A stretch of 42,898 bases of DNA from Pseudomonadota bacterium (GTDB taxonomy: Bacteria; Pseudomonadota; Gammaproteobacteria; Acidiferrobacterales; Acidiferrobacteraceae), in assembly GCA_021819125.1 (NCBI GenBank), contig JAKARW010000012.1, forward strand, positions 1 to 42,898, written 5' to 3'. This document shows, piece by piece, positions 1 through 8,695 of this stretch. Made by a program: the position numbers and the translations under genes. The notes under the pieces are model-generated. The model made no database searches. It was not told the DNA's origin and saw nothing but the letters and a program-made list of their open reading frames with translations. Numbering within the stretch: the stretch's first letter is position 1; the number at the start of each line of letters is the position of its first letter.

Positions 1-36
1 CACGCCATGAACCTAGGTTAGTCTTGGCGCCCTGCG

Positions 37-536
<500 letters not shown>

Positions 537-1397
537 CTAAGTCTCGGGTGGTTCGATTTCTATATCGTCGAAATGGCCGTAATCGATAAGATAGCGGCCA
601 TGCGCATCCTTCGATAGGACGTCGCGCAGCCTGTGGCCCCAGTGGATCGCGGCGGGCCTATACACATGCCGGGCATGTATGGTCTGGGCGAGGGTTTCGT
701 CGAGACCAGCCATCGTCACGACAAGTTCGGCGTCCTCTGCTTCGAGTGCCGCGCGCGATGTCCCAGACAGCGGGCTGTTGCCGGTAATGGGGTGCATCAC
801 AGTCCAGGAGTAGCTGAAGCTTGGCGTGCTATCGCGCAGCAATACGAGGTCCCGGAATCGGCGCATCGTTTGGCCCTCGGGACTATGCTCATTGCGCAAA
901 AGCGTCACCTGCACGCGCGCCTCGAGGATCTGGTTGCCGCGTTGGTTGGCAACCCGGAACATGAGTGTGGGGACGCCGTGATAGAGGCTCACCACCGCCG
1001 TTTCGCTAAAGCGAATGCGGGCGCGCGGACGCGAGAAGCGCGCGAACGCAAGGCCGGTCGCGAAGGCGACGCCGAACAGGCCGATCAAGGTCTCAAGACT
1101 CATGAGCACGTTGGCATAGAACGTGCCGGGGTACATGATCCCATAGCCTATGGTGGCCATGGTCTGGACGCTGAAGAAAAACGCGTCAGCAAATGAGCCC
1201 GGTCGGGCGTGGACGACAGCGCCGGGTTGCGCCAGATAGGCAAGCGCAAAGCCGCCGTTGGCGAGTACGAAGACGATGCCGATGCCAAAGATGAAGGCCG
1301 GCCAGCCCATGGTGAAGAGGGCGTGATAGAGGTCCCCGAGGATATCGCGGCCGGCCGCGACCCAATGGGTGAGCCGAGTTTTTAGGCCGCGAATCAC
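537..1397 (-). CDS. KirBac-type inward-rectifier potassium channel
   Basis: The 286-residue protein is a bacterial inward-rectifier K+ channel of the Kir/KirBac family, an inner-membrane homotetramer. An amphipathic N-terminal slide-helix region (about 1-28) leads to TM1 (about 32-56), a pore helix, the selectivity filter TIGYG (82-86) and TM2 (about 94-120). The cytoplasmic immunoglobulin-like Kir domain fills the rest, with family-like stretches such as LMFRVANQRGNQI and SYSWTVMHPI. Length matches KirBac proteins (about 290-330). The start is GTG (CAC at 1395-1397 on the plus strand) with only a weak SD. The gene stands alone, divergent from ffs, with no partner gene to indicate its physiological role. 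Family assignment is firm; gating ligand and ion flux direction in vivo are unknown. Confidence 0.9.
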   Translation of the reverse strand: MIRGLKTRLTHWVAAGRDILGDLYHALFTMGWPAFIFGIGIVFVLANGGFALAYLAQPGAVVHARPGSFADAFFFSVQTMATIGYGIMYPGTFYANVLMSLETLIGLFGVAFATGLAFARFSRPRARIRFSETAVVSLYHGVPTLMFRVANQRGNQILEARVQVTLLRNEHSPEGQTMRRFRDLVLLRDSTPSFSYSWTVMHPITGNSPLSGTSRAALEAEDAELVVTMAGLDETLAQTIHARHVYRPAAIHWGHRLRDVLSKDAHGRYLIDYGHFDDIEIEPPET

Positions 1398-1468
1398 GAG
1401 CCGTGGCCTGCTTGGGCAAGGGGCCGGCGCCGACGTGCCGGGGTTTTGGGGGGTGGTGAAACGGTGTT

Positions 1469-1497
1469 TTGCCGGCTTCTTCTCATTATGTTAACCT
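1469..1497 (+). promoter_or_regulatory. candidate sigma70 promoter for ffs
   Basis: TTGCCG (1469-1474), a 17-bp spacer and TAACCT (1492-1497) predict a start near 1504, about 29 nt upstream of the mature 4.5S RNA 5' end, so the primary transcript would need 5' processing. The match to consensus is partial and was found by eye. Confidence 0.35.
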
Positions 1498-1502
1498 CGT
1501 GA

Positions 1503-1523
1503 CTCTGGATGAACTCTCCAGAG
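1503..1523 (+). other. perfect hairpin in the ffs 5' leader
   Basis: CTCTGGA (1503-1509) is exactly complementary to TCCAGAG (1517-1523) around the loop TGAACTC, followed by ATTTTC. It lies between the candidate ffs promoter and the mature RNA. It could be a processing element of the precursor, or a weak terminator for transcription entering ffs. Which one is not clear from sequence. Confidence 0.45.
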
Positions 1524-1532
1524 ATTTTCAAT

Positions 1533-1644
1533 GGCGGTGACGGCCGACCCTCGCTGTGGCGATCGATCGTAAACCCGGTCAGGTCCGGAAGGAAGCAGCC
1601 GTAGCGATCCGGTCGGGTGCAGCGCCGGGCCGGCCCAATCCGCC
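1533..1644 (+). ncRNA. ffs: 4.5S RNA (small bacterial SRP RNA)
   Basis: This is the RNA component of the signal recognition particle, which with Ffh targets membrane proteins co-translationally. The highly conserved apical domain is present (GGTCAGGTCC followed by GGAAGGAAGCAGCC, about 1577-1600). The terminal helix closes with GGCGG (1533-1537) against CCGCC (1640-1644), and GGCCGACCC (1542-1550) pairs with GGGCCGGCC (1627-1635) with a single mismatch. At about 112 nt it matches the E. coli 114-nt RNA. The position directly before dnaX is common in proteobacteria. The exact ends are inferred from pairing. Confidence 0.95.
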
Positions 1645-1671
1645 ACCCCCCTATCGGCGGCGAGGACCCTC

Positions 1672-3357
1672 ATGAGTTATCTGGTGCTGGCGCGTAAATG
1701 GCGTCCGCGCACATTCCCGGAGCTTTTGGGCCAGGACTCCGTAGTCCGCGCGTTGCGCTTTGCGTTGAGCGAAGGGCGCGTCCATCATGCGTATCTTTTC
1801 AGCGGCATCCGCGGTGTCGGCAAGACCACGGTCGCGCGCCTTCTTGCCAAGGCCTTGAACTGTGAGGAGGGGATGGGCCCCGAGCCGTGCGGCAAATGTT
1901 CGGCCTGCCAGGAGATAGATGCGGGGCGGTTCGCCGATCTCATCGAGGTCGATGCGGCATCGCGCACCAAGGTCGACGATACCCGCGAGCTTCTCGACAA
2001 CGTGCAGTATGCCCCGACCCGCGGGCGCTACAAGGTGTACCTCGTCGATGAGGTCCACATGCTGTCGGCTCATAGCTTCAATGCCCTCCTAAAGACGCTT
2101 GAGGAGCCCCCGCCGCACGTCAAATTCATTCTCGCCACCACCGATCCGCAGAAACTTCCAGTCACGGTCTTGTCACGTTGCCAGAAATTTACCCTGCGAC
2201 GCCTTACCGATACCCAGATTCGCGACCATATGGCCATGATCTTACGTGAGGAGGGCCTGGAGGGCGACGGCGAGGCCCTGGCGGCGCTCTCGCGCGCCGC
2301 CGACGGGAGTGTTCGTGATGCCCTGAGCCTGCTGGATCAGGCGATCGCCGCCGGGGGCGGTGCGGTGCGCGCGGGGGCGGTGCGCGACATGCTGGGGGCG
2401 GTGGCCCCGGACCTCGTCCACCGGGTGATCGGGGCGCTTGCCGATGGTGATGGCCCAGCGCTGCTGGCCGCCATCGATGAGGCCTATTCGCTGGGTGTGG
2501 CGCCGGAGGTTTTTTTGGGTGACATCATGCGCACTTGGCATGATATCGCAATCGCTCAGGCGTTGACCGCGGAATCGGCGGATACGTGGACGCAGGCGAT
2601 GGCCCAACGGTTGGCCCCAGAGGCGGTGCAGCTTTATTACGAAATCGGATGCCTGGGGCGGCGTCAGATGGACGTGGCCCCCGACCCCGAGACCGGGCTG
2701 CGCATGACGGTCTTGCGGATGCTGGCGTTTCGGCCGGCGAGCGGTGAGTTAAGCGGTTTGCGGATGGCAAGGCCGGGTGGTGCGGTGCGGGAAACATTGA
2801 AGAGCGGTAGCGAAGAGCCGTTTGGCCAATCGTCTACAAGCCTTGCCAACGCGGAAAGCGGCCCGGCCGTCCCTGTGGCCATAGCCGGCAAAATGGCCAA
2901 AGACGAGAGGCCTGCACACGAACCGTCTGCGCCATCCCCGGCGGTGGCCGCGGACATGACGCCACCGCCCGAGGGTTCGGTCCTGGAGCGGCTCGCCCTG
3001 ACCGGCCTCATGAGGCACATCGCCATGAGCGCCGTGCTGGATAAGAGCGGCGACCGGGTGGTGGTGACTGTGAATCCGGAGGCTGGCAAACTCCTGAACA
3101 AAGAGCGCATCGATATGTTAAAGGGGGCGCTTTGCGCCTATTATAAGGGCCCCGTCGTTTTGGAGGTGGTGGTGGCCCCGGTGACTGGCACGCCGACCCA
3201 CATGCGTCGCGAGGCCGAAGAGGCGGCGCAGCGTCAGGCGCGCGAGGCGCTCGCGGCCGATCCTGGGGTAGCGGCTTTGAAGCGGACATTCAACGCGCGC
3301 GTAAACGAGAATTCCGTGCGACCGCGTAGCGGCACATCAGAGGAGCGAGGGACATGA
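1672..3357 (+). CDS. dnaX: DNA polymerase III subunit tau (gamma/tau)
   Basis: This is the clamp-loader ATPase of the replicative polymerase holoenzyme, which opens and loads the beta sliding clamp. The 561-residue protein shows the Walker A motif GIRGVGKT (45-52), four zinc-binding Cys (C64, C73, C76, C79), Walker B DEVH (126-129) and the sensor 1 stretch [17 protein letters not shown] Pro/Ala-rich linker follows, then a C-terminal domain ending in a tau-like NENSVRP segment. It is shorter than E. coli tau (643 aa), mainly in the linker. I saw no A AAA AAG slippery heptamer, so a frameshifted gamma product of the E. coli type is not supported. The ATG at 1672 follows ffs by 27 bp. The stop overlaps the ybaB start (ATGA). 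Confidence 0.98.
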   Translation: MSYLVLARKWRPRTFPELLGQDSVVRALRFALSEGRVHHAYLFSGIRGVGKTTVARLLAKALNCEEGMGPEPCGKCSACQEIDAGRFADLIEVDAASRTKVDDTRELLDNVQYAPTRGRYKVYLVDEVHMLSAHSFNALLKTLEEPPPHVKFILATTDPQKLPVTVLSRCQKFTLRRLTDTQIRDHMAMILREEGLEGDGEALAALSRAADGSVRDALSLLDQAIAAGGGAVRAGAVRDMLGAVAPDLVHRVIGALADGDGPALLAAIDEAYSLGVAPEVFLGDIMRTWHDIAIAQALTAESADTWTQAMAQRLAPEAVQLYYEIGCLGRRQMDVAPDPETGLRMTVLRMLAFRPASGELSGLRMARPGGAVRETLKSGSEEPFGQSSTSLANAESGPAVPVAIAGKMAKDERPAHEPSAPSPAVAADMTPPPEGSVLERLALTGLMRHIAMSAVLDKSGDRVVVTVNPEAGKLLNKERIDMLKGALCAYYKGPVVLEVVVAPVTGTPTHMRREAEEAAQRQAREALAADPGVAALKRTFNARVNENSVRPRSGTSEERGT

Positions 3358-3674
3358 AGGGTGGTATGGGGCAGCTCATGAAGCAGGCGCAGGCGATGCA
3401 GGAGAACCTGCGTAAGGCGCAGTCGGAACTCGCGACGCTCGAAGTGGAAGGGCAGGCGGGCGGTGGGCTTGTCAAGGTGACGATGACCTGCCGCAACGAC
3501 GTGCGTAAGGTACGTCTGGACGAGTCGCTGCTGAAAGAAGATCGCGAGGTTGTGGAAGACCTTGTGGCGGCGGCTATGAATGATGCCGTGCGCAAGGCCG
3601 AGCAGGTGAGTCAGGAGCGGCTTTCGGGCCTTACCGCCGGCCTCAATATTCCCGGCCTGAACCTCCCATTCTGA
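3354..3674 (+). CDS. ybaB: YbaB/EbfC family nucleoid-associated protein
   Basis: This is a small DNA-binding protein of the YbaB/EbfC family, forming dimers that bind DNA and are linked to nucleoid organisation. The protein is 106 residues (E. coli 109). It starts [19 protein letters not shown] and has the conserved central [19 protein letters not shown] block, plus a C-terminal Gly/Leu/Pro-rich end ([13 protein letters not shown]) typical of the family. A strong SD (GAGGAGCGAGGG) lies inside the end of dnaX. The start overlaps the dnaX stop by 4 nt, so it is translationally coupled in the classical dnaX-ybaB-recR group. Confidence 0.97.
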   Translation: MKGGMGQLMKQAQAMQENLRKAQSELATLEVEGQAGGGLVKVTMTCRNDVRKVRLDESLLKEDREVVEDLVAAAMNDAVRKAEQVSQERLSGLTAGLNIPGLNLPF

Positions 3675-3676
3675 TC

Positions 3677-4276
3677 TTGAGTGACGATACCAAGGCGCTG
3701 GAGGATCTGAAGCGCGCCCTGCGTCGCCTGCCCGGCATAGGCGCTAAGTCCGCGCAACGCATGGCCTTTCACTTGTTGGGGCGCGACCGGGGCGCGGCCC
3801 GCGATATCGCGCAGGCCTTATTGCGCGCCGTGGATCGCATTGGTCATTGCCAGCGATGCAACAATTTTAGTGAAACCGAGGTCTGCGCCATTTGCCGCTC
3901 GACGCGCCGTGACAGCGGACTTCTGTGTGTGGTCGAGTCGCCTGCGGACCTTGTGTCCCTGGAACAGTCCGGGGCCTTTGGTGGCACATATTTCGTATTG
4001 ATGGGGCATTTGTCGCCCCTCGATGGCATAGGACCCGAAGAGCTCGGTCTGCCCAAGCTCGAGGCCTTGCTCGAGGGGGGTGTGGTGCGCGAGGTCATTC
4101 TTGCCACCAATGCTACGGTCGAGGGCGAAGCCACCGCGCACTACATCGGGGAGCTCGCGCGGCGGCGTAATCTGCTTGCGACTCGTATCGCCTGCGGCGT
4201 ACCGATCGGAGGCGAGCTCGAGTACATCGACCGCGGCACGCTCGCGCGCGCGTTCTCTGGGCGCCGCGAGGCGTAG
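3677..4276 (+). CDS. recR: recombination protein RecR
   Basis: RecR works with RecF and RecO to load RecA on gapped single-stranded DNA during repair. The 199-residue protein (E. coli 201) has a helix-hairpin-helix ([20 protein letters not shown], about 14-33), a zinc finger with C58, C61, C70 and C73, and a Toprim domain from about residue 82 ([16 protein letters not shown]). The start is taken as TTG at 3677, two bases after the ybaB stop, because it gives the family length and no later start precedes the HhH motif. There is no SD, so translation probably depends on coupling to ybaB. The gene ends 7 bp before the convergent pterin dehydratase gene, with no obvious terminator between them. 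Confidence 0.96.
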   Translation: MSDDTKALEDLKRALRRLPGIGAKSAQRMAFHLLGRDRGAARDIAQALLRAVDRIGHCQRCNNFSETEVCAICRSTRRDSGLLCVVESPADLVSLEQSGAFGGTYFVLMGHLSPLDGIGPEELGLPKLEALLEGGVVREVILATNATVEGEATAHYIGELARRRNLLATRIACGVPIGGELEYIDRGTLARAFSGRREA

Positions 4277-4283
4277 AGGCCTT

Positions 4284-4616
4284 TCAGATCTCCAGGGCGT
4301 CGATCTTTGCGGCGCATATGAAGTCGTTATCGCTCAATCCGCCGATGGCGTGTGTCTGATAACGCACGACGCATTCCTTGTACCCCACGCGCAAGTCCGG
4401 GTGATGGTCCTCGCGATTGGCGATATAGGCGATCGCGTTGACGAAGGCCATGGTCTCGTAGAAGTTTGCGAAGTGGAAAGTGCGGACTAATGCGGGCCCC
4501 GTTTCATCGAGCGTCCATTTCGGGATCTGGGCCATGAGTTCCCGGGCCCGTGAAAGACTCATAGGTTCCACGCCCCCTTCGCAGGGGCGGCAGGATTTCT
4601 GGCGCAATTCAGTCAT
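4284..4616 (-). CDS. phhB: 4a-hydroxytetrahydrobiopterin dehydratase (PCD/DCoH)
   Basis: The enzyme dehydrates 4a-hydroxytetrahydropterin (carbinolamine) so that the pterin can be recycled after aromatic amino acid hydroxylation; some family members act elsewhere. The 110-residue protein carries the family signature [18 protein letters not shown] (about 69-86), with the His-His-Pro catalytic core, then the [11 protein letters not shown] tail. A longer open frame runs upstream, but the ATG at 4616 is preceded by a good SD (AAGGAGT) and gives the family size, so it is preferred. No phenylalanine hydroxylase gene lies in the window, so its partner is unknown. It is convergent with recR and divergent from orn. 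Confidence 0.93.
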   Translation of the reverse strand: MTELRQKSCRPCEGGVEPMSLSRARELMAQIPKWTLDETGPALVRTFHFANFYETMAFVNAIAYIANREDHHPDLRVGYKECVVRYQTHAIGGLSDNDFICAAKIDALEI

Positions 4617-4916
4617 CGTGACTCCTTGTATGGGCATAATGTCTTGTACGGATATAACGCCCCCAGGACGCTCAGAGGCCGGCGATCGGGACACGGCCTG
4701 CGGTACGGAGCGGGCGTCCGATGCACGGCATGCGCGGCTTGGCGCAGGCGGCATTGCGTCTTTACGATACACCCATCACCACGTTCGATGCGATCGGCCG
4801 GGCGGCCTAGCGAGGTTTTGGCCACGATATTCCGTGGGCGCGGTGGGCGCCTTATGCTAGAGTGTCGGGATATTACGCATGCAATGCTATTTCCATCTGT
4901 GATAGGGAGCAACAGC
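4617..4916. other. divergent intergenic region phhB/orn, 300 bp
   Basis: This region separates the leftward pterin dehydratase gene and rightward orn. An open frame continuous with orn runs through it, but its residues are Arg/Cys-rich, do not resemble Orn, and it lacks an SD, so it is read as non-coding. An AT-richer patch near 4630-4655 may hold the leftward promoter. A candidate orn promoter is listed separately. I see nothing else here. Confidence 0.5.
4830..4858 (+). promoter_or_regulatory. candidate promoter for orn-nnr-tsaE-amiB
   Basis: TTCCGT (4830-4835), a 17-bp spacer and TATGCT (4853-4858) predict a start near 4865, giving a leader of about 50 nt before the orn ATG at 4917. Found by eye; the consensus match is moderate. 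Confidence 0.35.
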
Positions 4917-5474
4917 ATGGCGCAAGACCCGAATGCGCTTGTCTGGATCGATCTGGAAATGACCGGATTGCGTCCCGATACCGACGCCATTATTGAGATT
5001 GCGACGGTAGTGACCGACAGCGACCTCAACATCGTGGGCGAGGGCCCAGTGCTTGCCATTCATCAGCCTGAGTCCATTCTGCAAGGCATGGATGACTGGA
5101 ACCGGCGTACTCACGGACACTCTGGGCTTATCGAGCGGATCCGCGCAACGACCGTGGACGCAGTCGAGGCCGAACGCCGGACATTGGCCTTTCTCGAGCC
5201 GTTGGTACCGAAGAACCGTTCGCCCTTATGCGGCAATAGCATCTGTCAGGACCGGCGTTTTCTGGCGCGCCTCATGCCGAGCCTCGAGTCCTATGTGCAT
5301 TACCGGAACCTCGATGTGAGCAGCGTCAAGGAATTGGTGCGGCGCTGGCGGCCGGAGTTGTGCGCGGGTTTCGTCAAACAAAATACCCATCGGGCCCTGG
5401 ATGACATCCTCGAATCGATAGCCGAATTGCGGTATTACCGTCAACATCTCTTTCCGACCCATGGTGGCGCCTAG
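4917..5474 (+). CDS. orn: oligoribonuclease
   Basis: Orn is a 3'-5' exoribonuclease that degrades 2-5 nt RNA fragments and pGpG to mononucleotides, finishing mRNA and c-di-GMP turnover. The 185-residue protein (E. coli 181) has the DEDDh fold: WIDLEMTGL with D12 and E14, the middle motif [12 protein letters not shown], and the C-terminal HRALDDI with the catalytic His and Asp. The ATG at 4917 is preceded by GGGAG at a suitable distance. An in-frame upstream extension to 4626 is rejected as non-conserved. The end overlaps the nnr start by 14 nt. Confidence 0.97.
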   Translation: MAQDPNALVWIDLEMTGLRPDTDAIIEIATVVTDSDLNIVGEGPVLAIHQPESILQGMDDWNRRTHGHSGLIERIRATTVDAVEAERRTLAFLEPLVPKNRSPLCGNSICQDRRFLARLMPSLESYVHYRNLDVSSVKELVRRWRPELCAGFVKQNTHRALDDILESIAELRYYRQHLFPTHGGA

Positions 5475-6864
5475 GCCCTCATTGCAGCCGGTTTATGCGC
5501 CGGCCCCCCGCGCTTTGTGGACTGCGGAGTCGCAGGGCGTGGGGATGGCGGCGGAGGTTATAGACCGCCGTATGGCCGTAGGCGTGCTGCAGTTTGTGAC
5601 GCGAAGGCTCCCGCGGCTTTCGCGGCTTGCGCTACTCATAGGCGCCGGAGGCAATGGGCGTCAGGCGCTGGCGCTTGCCGAATGCTATAAAAAGACCGGC
5701 ATCCGGGTGACGCTCGTGCGTCCAAAAGACGCGATGGATACCGAGGGCCTGCGCGCCCATGACGCGCTGATCGACGGGCTCATAGGGACTGGCCTGCATG
5801 GCCCCTTGTCTGCGGATTACCGCGATCTCATCGGCCGCGCGCATGCGAGCGAGCGTCCGATCGTCGCGCTAGACGGTCCGACCGGGCTCGATCTGCGCAC
5901 CGGCCAACCAGCACCAGGTGGGCTGCGCGCGCACTATACGGTGTTTTGCGGGGGCCCGAAGATCGGTGCCTTGACCGGCGCAGGCCGCGCATTGTGCGGC
6001 GAAACCGTGACAATCGACGTCGGCCGGCCCTATCCGGCCGGATACCTGCGGGCTCTGATCCCCAATGAGGCCGATCTTTGCGCCCTGCTTTTGCCGCGGC
6101 CGGCAGACATGCATAAAGGGGATGCCGGCACGCTTGTGATTGCCGGCGGTGGCGTGGGGATGCCGGGGGCGGTGCGGCTTGCCGCCGTTGCCGCCTATCG
6201 CGTCGGGGTGGGGTTGGTGGTGGCCGGCGTCCACGACCAAAACGCCGAGGTGCTGGCGGCGGCGTTTCCCGAGTGCGTGGCCTTTGCGGCCTCTTCCGCG
6301 GAGCTCCCGTGGGGACGGGCGCGGGCGGTACTCGTGGGCAACGGGCTTGGTCGCGGGGATTGGGCGGAGGACGTGTGGCGGCGAGTCCAGACTCTGAGTA
6401 CGCCCATGGTGGTGGATGGCGACGGGCTCTATTGGCTGGCGTGTGCCCCAAAGTCGCGTGTCGATTGGGTCTTGACCCCACACGAGGGCGAGGCCGCCCG
6501 GTTGCTCGGGGTGACGAGTGCCGAGATCGCCGCGGACCGTCCGGCGGCGGCCGTGGAACTGCAACGCCGCTATGGCGGGGTGTGCGTCTTGAAAGGCGCG
6601 GGCACGTTGGTGGCGGGCGGCGATGTTCCTTGGCTGTGCCCGTTCGGAAACCCGGGGATGGCCACCGCCGGTATGGGGGATGTCTTGGCGGGGGTTATCG
6701 GAGGCTTCATGGCCCAGGGTCTTTCGGGTCTTGCGGCAGCGCGCCTTGGGACCTTCGTGCATGCGTATGCCGGGGATCGCGCGGTGGCGTGCGGACCGCC
6801 GCGCGGTCTTCTGGCCTCCGATGTGGCCGCCCAGTTGCGTGACGTGCTGGGTACCCTATGTTGA
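5461..6864 (+). CDS. nnr: NAD(P)HX dehydratase with an eroded epimerase domain
   Basis: Bifunctional Nnr repairs hydrated NAD(P)H: an N-terminal YjeF_N domain epimerises NAD(P)HX and a C-terminal ribokinase-like domain dehydrates it using ADP or ATP. The 467-residue protein has a convincing C-terminal domain: [13 protein letters not shown] (219-231), [34 protein letters not shown] and the catalytic [16 protein letters not shown]. The N-terminal half is recognisable by [10 protein letters not shown] and [14 protein letters not shown] (136-148), but the usual NNGGDG nucleotide/K+ loop reads GAGGNGRQA (61-69). The segment between that loop and LIDGLIGTG is unusually short. Epimerase activity is therefore doubtful; dehydratase activity looks intact. 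It overlaps orn and tsaE, as in the E. coli yjeF-yjeE-amiB order. Confidence 0.93.
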   Translation: MVAPRPSLQPVYAPAPRALWTAESQGVGMAAEVIDRRMAVGVLQFVTRRLPRLSRLALLIGAGGNGRQALALAECYKKTGIRVTLVRPKDAMDTEGLRAHDALIDGLIGTGLHGPLSADYRDLIGRAHASERPIVALDGPTGLDLRTGQPAPGGLRAHYTVFCGGPKIGALTGAGRALCGETVTIDVGRPYPAGYLRALIPNEADLCALLLPRPADMHKGDAGTLVIAGGGVGMPGAVRLAAVAAYRVGVGLVVAGVHDQNAEVLAAAFPECVAFAASSAELPWGRARAVLVGNGLGRGDWAEDVWRRVQTLSTPMVVDGDGLYWLACAPKSRVDWVLTPHEGEAARLLGVTSAEIAADRPAAAVELQRRYGGVCVLKGAGTLVAGGDVPWLCPFGNPGMATAGMGDVLAGVIGGFMAQGLSGLAAARLGTFVHAYAGDRAVACGPPRGLLASDVAAQLRDVLGTLC

Positions 6865-7310
6865 CCGTGGCGCTGCCCGACCTATCCCAAACGGCGCGTC
6901 TCGGGCAGGCGCTTGCGCGCGCCCTGCGTCCTGGTGATCAGGTCGTGTTGCGTGGCGATCTAGGCTGCGGCAAGACGACATTGGCAGGCGCGGTCATACA
7001 GGCGCTCGGGGCCCCGGGGCCCGTGAAGAGTCCCACTTACACGCTGATCGAAGAGTATGAATTGGGGGACTTGAGGGTCGTGCATGCCGATCTCTACCGG
7101 CTGCGGGTGCCGGCGGAATTGGAGATGCTCGGCTGGCGGGATTACCAGGACGGCCGGACGCTCATGCTCGTGGAATGGCCGGAGCGCGCGCCGGGTATTT
7201 TGCGCGCGGATGTTGACGTTTGGCTTACGGTCACCGATGATGAAAGGCAGGCCCATCTGCAGGGGATATCACCACGGGGGGGTGAGGTGGTGGACAGTCT
7301 AAGGCCGTGA
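6858..7310 (+). CDS. tsaE: tRNA threonylcarbamoyladenosine biosynthesis ATPase TsaE
   Basis: TsaE is the ATPase that, with TsaB and TsaD, supports t6A synthesis at position 37 of ANN-decoding tRNAs. The 150-residue protein has Walker A GDLGCGKTT (33-41), the family block VKSPTYTLIEEYE (57-69), HADLYRL (77-83) and the C-terminal VEWPERAPGIL. It overlaps the end of nnr by 7 nt and the start of the amidase gene by 4 nt (GTGA). The nnr-tsaE-amidase linkage is the standard gammaproteobacterial arrangement. Confidence 0.96.
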   Translation: MLTVALPDLSQTARLGQALARALRPGDQVVLRGDLGCGKTTLAGAVIQALGAPGPVKSPTYTLIEEYELGDLRVVHADLYRLRVPAELEMLGWRDYQDGRTLMLVEWPERAPGILRADVDVWLTVTDDERQAHLQGISPRGGEVVDSLRP

Positions 7311-8644
7311 AGTCGCGTTGGCTGATTATAGGAATGGCGGGATGTTTCTGGGCGGTTGTCACCGCTCAGGCTGCGGTTCTCATTGGTAAGCCGCTGGTGC
7401 GTGTCGGTGCGCACGCCCTTATCGTGCGCCTGTCGCGCAGTTCACATGTGGTCTGGCGAGCGTTTTCCTTGAACGATCCCGCGCGCATCGTCGTCGACCT
7501 GCATGGCGTGACGTTGCCCGGGGGGCGCGCGTTTTGGCCGGAGCATACACCCCCCCTCAAAGATATCCGCGCATTCACCCATCGCAACGGCATGGTGCGG
7601 CTGGTGTTTGATCTTACGCGCAAGGCACCCTACGCGATCAATTCCTTGCCTGGCGGACTGACACTGTCGTTGGCCGCCGGTGGCGCACCGCGCTCGAAGG
7701 CCCGGGCCTACCGCGCCCCCGCCGATCCGCCGCCTGCGAAACCGCCTTCACCGCACATAGCCCCGATATCCGCGCCGGCGGCGCCCCCTGATATTGTCAT
7801 TGCCGTGGATCCGGGCCATGGAGGCATCGATACCGGGGCCTGCGGGATTGATGATATTTGCGAGAAGAATGTCGTGCTGCGTATCGGTCGCGACCTTGCC
7901 GCCCTGATCGATGCCACCCCCGGTTTTCATGCCTTCATGACGCGCACGGGCGATTATTATGTCCCGCTACGCGAGCGCGTGATATTGGCCCAGGAGCATC
8001 ATGCGGCCGCCTACATCTCGATCCATGCCAACGCCTTGCCGGAGCCGGAGGGTCTGGATATCCGCGGCGCCGAGGTCTTCATGCTGTCCCAGCATGGCGT
8101 GAGCCGCGAGGCCCGATGGCTTGCCCGCAGTGAAAACGCGGCCGACCGGGTGGGTGACCCGCACTTTGGGGCCGGCAGCAGTTCTTTGCACAACATCCTT
8201 CTCAATATGACCCAGAATGGCACGCGGCGGGCGAGTTACGATCTCGCGAGAGACGTTCTGGGGGCGCTGCACACCATAGGGCCTGTGCATGTCGACCATG
8301 TCGAGAAGGCGAATTTCATGGTCTTGCTGTCTCCGACGATACCGTCGATATTGATCGAGACCGCCTTTATCTCGAATCCCCACGAGGCGCTGCGCCTGAA
8401 TAATCCCGGACACGATGAACAGATCGCCCACGCCATCTGGGAGGGTATCATGCGCGATGCGCCGCGCCTGCGGGCACGGTTGGGCATGACCCCGGGGCCG
8501 CGTCTTTATATTGTGCGCGAGGGGGAGACGCTATCTGGCATCGCCCAGCGTTTTCATGTATCGGTCGCCGCCTTGCGCGCAGCCAATGGCCTGCACGGCG
8601 CGATCTTGCAGGCCGGGGCATCGCTGCGCATTCCTTCGGGATAG
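7307..8644 (+). CDS. amiB: N-acetylmuramoyl-L-alanine amidase (AMIN, Amidase_3, LysM)
   Basis: This is a periplasmic zinc amidase that cleaves the peptide from glycan strands of septal peptidoglycan during daughter cell separation. The 445-residue protein (E. coli AmiB is also about 445) has a signal peptide with a TAQA cleavage site near residue 22. An AMIN domain (about 28-122) and a Pro/Ala linker (128-161) follow. Amidase_3 has AVDPGHGGIDTG (H171), E186 and SIHAN (H240) as zinc ligands, and ILIETAFISN with the catalytic Glu. A single LysM closes the protein (about 398-442, YIVREGETLSGIAQRF). The GSSS-HNILLN segment matches the regulatory helix region of EnvC/NlpD-activated amidases. The LysM and the nnr-tsaE context favour AmiB over AmiC. 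The start is GTG at 7307. mutL, which follows amiB in E. coli, is absent here. Confidence 0.93.
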   Translation: MKSRWLIIGMAGCFWAVVTAQAAVLIGKPLVRVGAHALIVRLSRSSHVVWRAFSLNDPARIVVDLHGVTLPGGRAFWPEHTPPLKDIRAFTHRNGMVRLVFDLTRKAPYAINSLPGGLTLSLAAGGAPRSKARAYRAPADPPPAKPPSPHIAPISAPAAPPDIVIAVDPGHGGIDTGACGIDDICEKNVVLRIGRDLAALIDATPGFHAFMTRTGDYYVPLRERVILAQEHHAAAYISIHANALPEPEGLDIRGAEVFMLSQHGVSREARWLARSENAADRVGDPHFGAGSSSLHNILLNMTQNGTRRASYDLARDVLGALHTIGPVHVDHVEKANFMVLLSPTIPSILIETAFISNPHEALRLNNPGHDEQIAHAIWEGIMRDAPRLRARLGMTPGPRLYIVREGETLSGIAQRFHVSVAALRAANGLHGAILQAGASLRIPSG

Positions 8645-8695
8645 GGTGGCGTTAAACCCACACGGTTGAACATATCGAGATCAAGGGCGGATATC

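Noticed and set aside
1672-3357. Programmed frameshift in dnaX producing gamma
   Set aside because: No A AAA AAG or similar slippery heptamer with downstream stem was seen; only the full-length product is supported.
4626-4916. In-frame N-terminal extension of orn
   Set aside because: No SD, non-conserved Arg/Cys-rich residues, and the ATG at 4917 has GGGAG and the family N-terminus.
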